64,000 bases of DNA from Sinohyriopsis cumingii (taxonomy: Eukaryota; Mollusca; Bivalvia; Unionida; Unionidae), in assembly GCA_028554795.2 (NCBI GenBank), contig CM068825.1, positions 95,473,451 through 95,537,450 of the forward strand, given 5' to 3'. Below, in pieces: positions 13,241-22,718 of this stretch. Position numbers and translations under genes: made by a program. The stretch's first letter is position 1. Every line of letters begins with the position of its first letter. Under the pieces are notes generated by a model. The model worked only from the letters and a program-made list of their open reading frames with translations. It made no database searches and was not told the origin of the DNA.

Positions 13241-13491
13241 GGGGCCCCGAGTGGCCAAGTGGTCTAAAGCGCTCTCCGTCACGGATCACTGCCATCTCAC
13301 CTCTGTCTGCGTGGCTTCAAGTCTAGGGCTCGGCCAGTGTGGATATGTGAGAAAGCTTGCCGGTAGCTTCTCGTGGGTCGGTGGTTCTTTCTGGAGTTTT
13401 CCCTGGTTCTTCCTCCACCATTAATACTGGCCGCCATGTATAGCCTATCTTGTGCTGAAAAATGGTGTTAAACCCTATAACAACAACAAAG
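13241..13491 (+). repeat. SINE family 1, well-preserved copy
   Basis: Best sense copy. It begins GGGCCCCGAGTGGCCAAGTG, continues with GTCTAAAGCGCTC (a tRNA-Leu/Ser-like head with box A) and a worn box B (GCTTCAAGTCT), then the body to GAAAAATGGTGTTAAACCC, and ends in ACAACAACAA. CTCACAAAG at 13231-13239 and 13492-13500 is the target duplication. Confidence 0.93.
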
Positions 13492-13500
13492 CTCACAAAG

Positions 13501-14598
13501 AGTTAAATCCATGAATAAAAAAGTAATGGACTGAGGACATAACCTCTGAATATTTGATTTACAATTAGAGTCTAAGGCAAAATTTCAACAGAGTAATGTT
13601 GCATTACATTACAATGCATATGGTGTCCAGAAAAAAACCCAGACTACTGCATATGCACCAATGATTTTCCACAGTAGACTGGGTCTCTGTTATATTATGG
13701 TTTCTTCCCATAATTCTTCGTGGCAGTTCACCCATGGGAGGAGGAATTTTGCTATATGAATGAGGTGATATCCATTAAACCCATAAAGGATGCTAAATTT
13801 ATAACTGGAACTGTAAGGACCCACATATGGGATAAATCCTTATGGAGACTGGGTGCCCAACTGTGACAAGTGCAGCTCAGGATCAGGAGTCCATAATGTT
13901 CTGGCAGTTCAAAGCCTACAGTATACATTGTTTATTATATTTGTGAGTTCTAGTGAAACATGAAGACATTGATATGCTGGCAGATCTGGTTCAGAATTCT
14001 TCATATTTACAAGACTGGATTGAGACCTGACATAGAACTTTAAGATAGATTATTTCCAAGGTCATATTTGCATGAAATATTTAACCTTTGCTAATTTATA
14101 CCTTTTGACTATTCCTCTGAAGTTGAGCAGTTTTCAAACTATGATTTCTGGCAACAGAGTTTAAGACTTTTACCTGAAATGTTTCATGAATTTCAGGCCT
14201 GCTTTACACAGTGCACATCTGAGTGTACATAACATGTAGCTGAATATGGTATAAAATACAGCTCCAACTTCCTGTCCTAAGACTATACAGGACTTGAAAA
14301 TTGCTGCATCTAGAGATGGCCACGCATGATAATGTTTGGATCTGCATTAAAATTCTGATAATATCTGTATGGATGGCCAAAAATAGACATAACAAATAAA
14401 CTCGACTATCTTCCAAAAGCATTAAATAACAGGAAGTAATGTTATGCAAATCTGAATTAATTGCAGGATGCAGTTGTAGTTGTAAACTATTTTCAACCCA
14501 ATGATCAAATGCAACCAACACCTGGAACCTGATACTGGGTTTGTAATCCAGAATCCATTACATATATTACATGTCTTCCCTGTGCCCTCTGAATGCAT
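13501..14598. other. No gene recognised
   Basis: AT-rich sequence with no recognised coding or repeat motif. Confidence 0.5.
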
Positions 14599-14820
14599 AC
14601 TGTATATGCTCACTTATAAGTCGAACCAAACTGTAAACAACATAGATCCTGATCTGCCATAGCATAATGCATCTGCAGATCAGGGTCTATGCTGTTTGTT
14701 CTACTGATTACTCCTAACAAACTAAACAGACCCTGATGTGCCTGTACATCATGCGATGGCAGATTAGGGTTTGTGCCTTTTGCAGTTGGTCTCGATTTAT
14801 AAGGGAGTATATATAGTATA
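14599..14820. mobile_element. MITE family M1, full-length copy
   Basis: The ends form inverted repeats (ACTGTATATGCTCACTTATA at the left; TTTATAAGGGAGTATATATA at the right). Inside are two hairpin-forming blocks built on GATCCTGATCTGCC / GCAGATCAGGGTCTA and ACAGACCCTGATGTG / TGGCAGATTAGGGT, joined by TGTTCTACTGATTACTCCTA. The same design recurs at 19569, 20586, 21469, 50150 and 54309. Non-coding and non-autonomous. Confidence 0.85.
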
Positions 14821-17141
14821 CAAAGCATGGTAAAAAAGAAAAGATTTTAAAATGTCACTACAACTGTAAATATTGTATACCTGACCTCTGACCCCCTCCC
14901 AAGAAATATGAGGTGGGGCCCAAAATTCATACATATTGCAGATGTTCAACAGATGGGCAACCTATGTACCAAGTTTGGTGAATTTCCACTCAGCAGTGTA
15001 GGATTGGACAGATTTAGGATTATGGACAACAGATGAATGGATAGAAAGATGGATAGATGGACAGATGAAAGGTATCACAAATATACAATCATTTAGTGTG
15101 GGGATAATTATATGTATCTTCAATTAATATATTCTAATATAAGATTCTACTGTCTATGCACTTTGGCAGATCTGTTTTCATTGTCCTATACATCAGTCTG
15201 TCTATCTGTTCAACTATCCATCTGTGATAAAAGATGGTCTCATCTTTTTGAAAAAGTATTGAAAAAGAGGTATTCTGAGAATTCCACTTTTTGAAAGATG
15301 TTACTGAAATTATGCAGGCTACATATCTGGCTTATTTATAATGAGCAATATGGTTTTACTTGGCAATTTCCTTTGACTCATTTACTGGCAAATTTGTTGA
15401 AAAAGGGATACTTTGAGAATTAAGTTTGTCATTCATTCTTATCCAACACCAGTTGGGAAATTTTATTGAAACTTTGTAGGCTACATATATGGTTGGTATT
15501 GATATGCAGTAAGTTTTATTTCCTTGGCCCATTTTGGTGGAAATTTCTTTTGGGTCATAAACTAGACATGTGGTTTTCATAGATGTGCAATAAGTTGAAA
15601 TTTCTTTATCTGGTCCATTTTTGGGGAAATTTCTTCAACAAATGTATGCCTCAATGGACCAATGTTCTACTGGCCAAAATAAAACTGAAGAATATTATCT
15701 CGAATAAAAAATGCACCAAATCTGGTAACAAAATATTTTCATACATTTTTGAATTAACATGTTCACAGGATATGTACCAGACAAAATATCTTTTACATGG
15801 TCTTTAACCTAGTATATAATATTATGGACAGAAGGTCATAATATGGATACATCCACATGCTAAGTTTTGTTTAATCCATCGCTATATTTTTAAAAATAAA
15901 AACCCAAGGTATTCTTTCACTATGTAAGTATCTGCAAAACATTTGTTTGATATAAATCCATTCTTGTCTGTGATATCATGCTCCTAATGATGATGGATGT
16001 ATGAAGGCCAGTGGATGCTGGCCCTTCTGCAGGGGAATATTATGAGATTTCATTTTGTCATTGATTATTCTACAACACTGTTTTTGGTATTTTAATGAAA
16101 GCTTTGCATACTAAATATATGATTATTGTAGAAGTGTAATGGGGTTTTACATGTTTCATTTTACCCATTTTTGAGATAATTTACTTTTGAAATTGTCCAA
16201 AAAGGGGTACATGTACTTTTAATATTTTGCTTGTCATCATTTTTGCTTCTGAACTGCTAAAGGTCTCTACAGGCGCTTCATAGGATATGTAGTTTGTGTA
16301 ATTACACTGTATGGTGGTGTAAGATGGGTTTCCCCTATGAACTTTTTGAAAAGTCAATTGGTTGTCATCACCTAATTCCTAAAGATCTAGAATGACTGTA
16401 ACCAATTTCTGAATGCTAAATCAGTGTTTGATTACTGTCCAACTATTCTTCTGTATGAATTCTCTTTTCCTTTAAATTTCTCAAAAAAATTTCTAAATGG
16501 GGTAATTATCAAAATCATAATTTCTGGCAGAACATGGTGACTTCTGGCACAGTTTACCGATAATGTGTGGATTATATAAGTGGCTGATACAGATTTGCAA
16601 TTAGGGACAGTTAACATGCTGCGAGTGCAGAAGTAGGCATGTCTGCTTGCAACAATATCTAGTAATTAAAACTGTAAAATAAATTAAAGTCTATTACTTA
16701 TTCAGCTAAATTTTCATGCTAAAAAAAAAAAATTTGATTTCTCAATGTACTAAAATTTGGTTACTTGGGGCAATTTGCAGCTGCAATCAAATTATAAATT
16801 TCATTCCAGGTACCTTAATGCTATTGCAAACTTGATAGTAGAATTACAACAGCAAAAAACACATCAAATAAACTAAGTGGCTGGAATTTTAATTTCAATT
16901 AAATTCTGCTGAAACTAATGTAAAACTTGAAAATGTCGTTAAGAAGCAATAAATTCTGAAAGATTGATGAAAGATTTAAGTGAGATAAAACAAGGAATGA
17001 ACAGGACATGTGCTACACCAATTCAGATGAAATACTTGAAATTTAGGAGAAATACAAATTAGTTCATTATGACCATGTTTAGATACAGTAAGAAATAAGA
17101 AAAGTGTTTATGGAAACCAAAGAATCCTTGTACCGGTAAAT
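14821..17141. other. No gene; decayed dispersed repeats
   Basis: At 15230-15600 and 16040-16220 similar segments recur: GAAAAAGGGATACTTTGAGA-like, GCTACATATATGG-like and CCATTTTGGTGGAAATTTCTT-like, suggesting old duplicated units of roughly 200 bases. Near 15030-15070 there is an imperfect GATG/GATA run. No coding signal was recognised. Confidence 0.5.
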
Positions 17142-17806
17142 AAAGACATGCAAGAACATATCATACAAGACATACAAGAACAGGTATCATACAAGACATT
17201 CAAAAACATGTATCATACAAGACACACAAGAACATGTATCATACAAGACATACAAGAACACATATCATAAAAGACATACAAAACATGTATCATACAAGAC
17301 ATACAAGAAAATATATCATACAACACATACAATAACATGTATCATACAACCCATACAAGAATATGTATCATACAACACATACAAGAATGTATTATACAAC
17401 ACATACAATAACATGTATCATTAAAGACATACAAAAACATGTATCATACAAGAACAAATATCATACAACACATACAATAACATGCATCATACAGCCCATA
17501 AAAGAATATGTATCATACATCATAAAACAAGAACTTGTATCATACAACACATACAAGAATGTGCATCATACAACACATATAAGAACATGTATCATACAGC
17601 ACATACAAAAACATGTATCATACAAGATATACAAGAACATGCATCATGCAACACATACAAGAGCATGTATCATACAACATGCACAAGAACATGTATCATA
17701 CAACACATACAAGAGCATGTATCATTCAATACATACAAAAACATGTATCATACAACACATACAAGAACAAGTATCATACAACATGTACAAGAACATGTAT
17801 CATACA
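17142..17806. repeat. Minisatellite, 26-bp unit, about 25 copies
   Basis: The unit is ACATACAAGAACATGTATCATACA plus two bases, with the variants GACATACAAG, CCCATAAAAG and TGCACAAG. Because 26 is not a multiple of three, translation cycles through all three frames and gives a 26-residue super-repeat (YHTTHTR, CIIQHIQEH, VSYNTYKN). The unit has no stop in any plus frame, so three overlapping open frames of 96-161 residues appear. These are artefacts of the repeat, not genes. Confidence 0.95.
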
Positions 17807-17809
17807 GGA

Positions 17810-18576
17810 AGCAAATACAACTATCACAAAATTCAAGTTTGCTCTTAGTTTACAAATGGTCATCGGAGACTTGCATTTGGAACACACAGTGAGGCAGGTT
17901 TAATTGACAAACAAAATATCCTTTGACACAAGTTTTTCATGTAAACCTAATGCAATACTCAATGACATCATAGGAGCTAAGGCAATGAAAGATCTTCCCT
18001 CTTTTAGTCACTAAGAAAACACTTGATTGTGGTCTTTACATCCTCACTGACAAAATGATGACTCAAATAGTTTCTTGAGTCTTTTAAAGTAAGGAAAATC
18101 TGAAGTGATAGAAGTCAGCATATCCAAAATGAAATGAAAGAGAAAATACAAAAATTCAACAACACAAATAAATAAAATGTTTGTGAAATACATAACCCTG
18201 TGATTCCTTGCCATGTCCCACCCACTCCAAAAATCAGAGTAAAAGGGGGACCCTTAGGGATATATGGTGGGGGAAACCAAGCTATGACCTACAGGCCAAG
18301 ACCTTGAGTTTTTTGGGTTGATCTCTGAGCCAACATCTATTACATGTATAAATTTATCTTTTCATATTCAGTCAGTGTATATATATAGATATGGACAATG
18401 AATTTCAATTGTTTGCACATTACGAACCAAGGACTAAGTTTCTAGTTTTAAGAATATACCCAGGGGCCTAGAGGTACTGTAAATCTGAATTCATCTTTTC
18501 ATGTTCAGTAAGTGTATATGCAGTTAAAGAGTCTTGACAGTTTCAAATTTGTGACCCAGGAGCCAAAACATAATGC
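17810..18576. other. No gene; faint duplicated segment
   Basis: Contains two diverged copies of a segment with ATCTTTTCATATTCAGTCAGTG (first 20 bases similar) near 18355 and 18492, spaced about 137 bases apart. Otherwise nothing recognised. Confidence 0.5.
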
Positions 18577-18584
18577 CTTCAGAG

Positions 18585-18935
18585 CAATGGCGTCACTCGG
18601 GTTGGTGTCACCCAGTGCGGTAGCTCATGGTGTCACCCCCATGGTCCCCCTTCCGTAACAGACCATACAGAATCCTTAGTAATGTCGTTTTGGTGTCACC
18701 CCCTCTGATGGTGTCACCCGGTGCAGTCCGCACCCCCCGCATCCACCTAGCGACGCCACTGCTGTGCCTGCTAGTCATGTATTTAACTATGATCGGTTAT
18801 CCGCTTATGAAATCCGACTAGACCAAGCAGTGTGTGCTCTGTAAAATTTGCAATTTTTCATTTTGGTGTCACCCCTCTGAGATGGTGTCACCCGGTGCGG
18901 TCCGCACCCCCCACACCCCCCTAGCGACGCCACTG
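18585..18935. mobile_element. GC-rich MITE with 8-bp target duplication (hAT-type)
   Basis: A 351-base element with inverted ends CAATGGCGTCACT and AGCGACGCCACTG. An exact 8-base direct repeat CTTCAGAG flanks it (18577-18584 and 18936-18943), as expected of hAT-type insertions. The interior repeats GGTGTCACCC several times and GTCCGCACCCCC twice. It is much more GC-rich than its surroundings. No transposase is present, so it is non-autonomous. Confidence 0.9.
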
Positions 18936-19014
18936 CTTCAGAGCATGACACAGGGGTCTCTTCCTAACAACTCATCTGACATCTGTTGAGACATGGGTCA
19001 GTGATCACACACTG

Positions 19015-19328
19015 CTCTAGTGGCTTACCAGTTAGAGCATCCGTCTCGGATGTGGGAGGTCAAGGGTTAGAACCCTGGCCGAGTCATACCAAAGACTTAT
19101 AAAAATGGTAGTTACAGCTGCCTCGCCTGGTACTCAACATTAAGAAGTTAATGTTAGGACTGGTCAACTTGGTGTCAATATAATGTGACTGGGTGAGACA
19201 TGATGCTACATGTCTGCAGCATGATGCCCCAGTTCTAGACATCACTATAAACTGCCATACTGCATTCATCATAGCACTGTGACTGGAAAATTGTTAATCC
19301 AAATCATACACACACAAGCACACACACA
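19015..19328 (+). repeat. SINE family 2, sense copy with 16-base target duplication
   Basis: The head reads CTCTAGTGGCTTACCAGTTA then GAGCATCCGTCTCGGATG (box A region) and GGTTAGAACCC (worn box B), followed by the body in sense orientation (CATTAAGAAGTTAATGTTAG, GTGACTGGGTGAGACATGAT) and an AC-rich tail. CAGTGATCACACACTG is repeated at 18999-19014 and 19329-19344. Confidence 0.94.
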
Positions 19329-19344
19329 CAGTGATCACACACTG

Positions 19345-19568
19345 GTTCTCAGACATCTTTGTTTCATAATTTGGGAGTTATTTCAAATTTATACAACACC
19401 AACTTCCTACCAGTCCTCAAACTAATGCAACGAATCACATCTATAGACCAGTTCCAATTGTAACCAAATGTTTTGAAGTCTCTGTTTTGAACCCTTCAGG
19501 AGAATTTGCAAAACATTACAAAAGTACGCATGCAAACAAGAATCAACAGGCTGAACTGCATACCATCT
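19345..19568. other. No gene recognised
   Basis: Short AT-rich spacer; no motif. Confidence 0.4.
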
Positions 19569-19776
19569 ATACTCTATTATAAATCAACTCAAGTTCAAAT
19601 GCCACAGACCCAGATCTGCCATCAAATAATGTGCCCGCTGATCTGGGTCTGTGTTTTTTGTTTAGTTGATTGCTCCTAACAAACCTCGCAGACTCAGATC
19701 TACCAGTGCATTATGCAATGAGAGATCTCAACCTATGCAGTTTGCAACTGGACCCAACTTATAAGCAAGTATTAAT
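19569..19776. mobile_element. MITE family M1 copy
   Basis: Ends CTATACTCTATTATAAATCA and ACTTATAAGCAAGTATTAAT. The interior has CAGATCTGCCAT / GCTGATCTGGGTCTGTG, then TTTGTTTAGTTGATTGCTCC, then CAGACTCAGATCTACC, the same two-hairpin design as at 14599. Diverged but complete. Confidence 0.8.
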
Positions 19777-20140
19777 GGCAATTCCTTCCTTTCCTGTGAA
19801 AAGTGCAGGATGGAAATGACTTTTTGGTATTAGTGCTTTAGAAGATAAAGTTCAGTCCATCATAAACAATTAAATTATTTTTGCAGTAACTGACAACAAT
19901 TGATAAGGAAAAATTGTAACAACACAATTGACTTCACTGTTAAAAAGCAGCAAAAATGTATCCTGGATGCATAACTACAACAGAACAGTGACTTTGTACC
20001 TTTTTTTAGCTGGCTGCCATCAAAATGAGATGGCTACAAAATATCATGCAACAGATGCTAATGTAAAATGTCAATGAAACATATTCCACCTTGATACTCA
20101 TCTGGTTAGCTGTGCATTGATACAATCAATACCACATATA

Positions 20141-20385
20141 TCCATTTATATCATGCAATGAGTACCACACATATTTATTAATATCAAGCAATCAGTACCA
20201 TATAACAAATCCATTTATATCATGCAATGAGTACCACACATATTTATTAATATCAAGCAATCAGTACCATATAACAAATCCATTTATATCATGCAATGAG
20301 TACCACACATATTTATTAATATCAAGCAATCAGTACCATATAACAAATCCATTTATATCATGCAATCAAAACCATATATATATCC
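20141..20385. repeat. Minisatellite, 69-bp unit, 3.5 copies
   Basis: The unit begins TCCATTTATATCATGCAATG and includes CACATATTTATTAATATCAA and CAGTACCATATAACAAA. Unit starts at 20141, 20210, 20279 and 20348 give an exact period of 69. The copies are nearly identical, so the expansion is recent. Each unit contains an internal half-repeat (ATCATGCAATGAGTACCA versus ATCAAGCAATCAGTACCA). Confidence 0.93.
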
Positions 20386-20451
20386 ATATATATCATGCAA
20401 ACAACTGAAAAACAGCGAAGGCATCTGCCCTGTATAATACAAGTTAGATCT

Positions 20452-20583
20452 GGCCTGGAAGTGATAGAACTTCAGACTGAGTGTTCACCCTGAACCAATC
20501 AAAACCCATATTACAAAAGCAAAGTCCTTTGTGACTGGCTGACACAAAATCTCAAGCTCAGAGTTCTATCATCTTCAGGCCTC
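20452..20583. mobile_element. MITE, about 132 bp, inverted ends
   Basis: Left end GGCCTGGAAGTGATAGAACT, right end (complement) GGCCTGAAGATGATAGAACT; the similarity runs about 35 bases into each side. Short, non-coding and hairpin-forming. It lies directly next to a partial M1 MITE. No target duplication was certain. Confidence 0.7.
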
Positions 20584-20585
20584 CT

Positions 20586-20705
20586 TCTATGCTGTTTGTT
20601 CTACTGGTGCTTGGCAGTGAACAACATTGACCCTGATGTTCTGATATAGTATGCAATCACTGATCTGGGTCTACATTACTTTTTGTTTCTTGTTCAATTG
20701 TTACA
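20586..20705. mobile_element. MITE family M1, partial copy
   Basis: Carries the right half of the family: ATGCTGTTTGTTCTACTGGT, then TGACCCTGATGTTCTG and CACTGATCTGGGTCTA. The left terminal repeat is missing. Confidence 0.65.
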
Positions 20706-21468
20706 CATGAGCAAATACAATCAAATAAACTGAAGCTATTGGAATACAATCCCAATATTATTATAAACATAAGCATCCTGCATTAGCCTATCTCAACATC
20801 TTTGTGAGACTGCAACTGAAAGATACACATCCTATGACTCAGTAACTTTTAAGAAATGCAAATAATAGAGATGAAACATAAACAAAATGCTATTTCTGCT
20901 ATTGTATTTGCTTACATCAATATGTACGATGATCATTACCCAACATGATGTTTTTTATATATTATAGAATCAAGTTGTCTGTGCACCACTGATCCAAAGA
21001 ATTTGTGCTAATATTGTTGTAAAGAGAACATTTTTCTTTTACAGCTTTGCAAATCTGATACATAAGAATCAGATGAAAATAAAAAATGATTTTTAGCTAT
21101 AAATATCAATAAACTCATAACAAGTAATAAATAACTGGTCTATACTGATGTATGTATATGGTAGTGTTTTACAGGATGTCATCACAAAAGTGGCTATGTA
21201 ATGCCAACAAAAGGCTAAGTCCAAAAATGTGTGTTATGAATCACCGATAATATAGACAATATACAGCTTTATTCATGAAGCTTTTCCTTATTTCTGTGTA
21301 TCACAAACCTAAAATATTCATCTGCTGGTTTCAAATCATACAAATTTCAAATACCATTGGAATTAAAAATAAGTCGACACTTAAAATAGGACTGGTTCAC
21401 CTGAAACGCTTCAGTCACAAAATTTTGCATCATAATCTGTTTACTTTCAAAGATTATGCTGAATACCA
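20706..21468. other. No gene recognised
   Basis: AT-rich DNA, no motif recognised. Confidence 0.5.
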
Positions 21469-21677
21469 TATATACTAGCTTATAAGTTAAATCCACTGCA
21501 AACTGCACAGAACTGGATATGCTGTTACACAATGTGCTGGCAGATCTGTGTCTTTGCAATGTGTTAGGAGTAATCAGTAGAACAAACTGCACAGATTCTG
21601 ATCTGCCAAGATATTCTGTGATGGCAAATCAGCATCTCTACTGTTTGCAGTTAGATATGAAATATAATCAAGTATGG
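21469..21677. mobile_element. MITE family M1 copy
   Basis: Begins CCATATATACTAGCTTATAA and ends in AATCAAGTATGGATA-like sequence; the interior has AACTGGATATGCTG, GTGTTAGGAGTAATCAGTAG and GATTCTGATCTGCC. The central TAGGAGTAATCAGTAGAACA is the complement of the spacer at 14599, so this copy is inverted relative to that one. Confidence 0.75.
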
Positions 21678-22036
21678 ATAGTTAATCTAGAAAATAAATT
21701 AAACACAGTGAAATTATTCCTTCTGGTGTTGAGAATTTTTTTTTATCCCCATGTGTGATAGCATGATAGGGAAACCATAACCTAAGGTGCCATGATTAAA
21801 TTCAGGGACACCGTTTGCCACATCCATAGTACAAACTGAAAGTCTAGAAAGTTATGTTTCCTTAGACCTCTGCCATTTCCATATAAATGCTGAAGATCTT
21901 TATCACTCTTTTTTTATCACCCAACACAAAGAATATGTTTCAACACACATTTTGTAGAAGTTGTAAAGTCTGCACATGACTTTTGTATTAAAATGTGCAT
22001 CAATGAAATAAGATAAATCATATCACATGCTGGACA

Positions 22037-22359
22037 GTGTATGTGTGTGATTTGGATTTTTAACATAGCTTTAACAATTTTCCAGTCATAGCACTATGAT
22101 GTCTGCAGTGTGGCAGTTTAAAGTGATGTCTAGCACTGGGGCATCATGCCGCAGACATATAGCAAGATATCCCACCCAATTACATTATGCTGACACCAGG
22201 CCAACCAGTCCTAACTCTAACCTCTTTATGCTGAGCGCCTAGCGATGCAGCTGTTAGTACCATTTAAAAAAGTCTTTGGTATGACTCAGCCAGGGTTCAA
22301 ACCTGTGACCTCCCACATCTGAGCCAGATGCTGTAACCATTAGGCTACCAGCGCAGTAG
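22037..22359 (-). repeat. SINE family 2 with 16-base target duplication
   Basis: Antisense copy with a short GT tail, body (TGATGTCTAGCACTGGGGCA, CTAACCTCTTTATGCTGAG) and head ending TAGGCTACCAGCGCAG. TATCACATGCTGGACA is repeated exactly at 22021-22036 and 22360-22375. Confidence 0.94.
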
Positions 22360-22546
22360 TATCACATGCTGGACAAGACACCGCTATCCTTTGTCATGAT
22401 ACCAAGTTATCTACCAAAGGTAAAATTCATAGCACCTCTGCTGAAGGCAAAGAAAACACAGTCAAATAAACAGACAAATGTATGAAAAAAGGATAAAAAA
22501 GATGAAAAGATATAAAGGTATTTTTTCCTTTGGGAAATGGACTTAC

Positions 22547-22718
22547 CAGAGCAACATGTCCAATGTTATACCACACATCTGACAAGGTCTGCTCCTCTCC
22601 TAATGACAAGGCTCTTTCAAAACAGTTTAATGTCATATCATACTGCTGAGCATAAAAACAGCACAAACCCAAGTTGTTGAACAGTTCAGCATTATAAACA
22701 CCCATCTGCAGAAGTCGC
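22547..22718 (-). CDS. TTC8: TTC8 exon: most conserved TPR block
   Basis: 172 bases, phase 2 in and phase 0 out. It encodes RLLQMGVYNAELFNNLGLCC, FYAQQYDMTLNCFERALSLG and SDVWYNIGHVAL, very close to vertebrate RRLLQMGIYNGQLFNNLGLCC and DVWYNLGHVAV. Acceptor TTTTTCAG, donor CTG|GTAAGT. The next family segment (GIGDTNLAHQCFRLAL onward) was looked for between 1 and 22546 without success, so the following intron may exceed 22 kb or those exons may be divergent. Confidence 0.95.

Noticed and set aside
17363-17903. Three overlapping His/Tyr-rich open frames
   Set aside because: Artefact of a 26-bp tandem repeat whose unit lacks stops in every plus frame.
19015-19090. tRNA gene
   Set aside because: Box A and box B are present, but the sequence is the head of a SINE with a 300-base body and target duplications; the stems do not pair.
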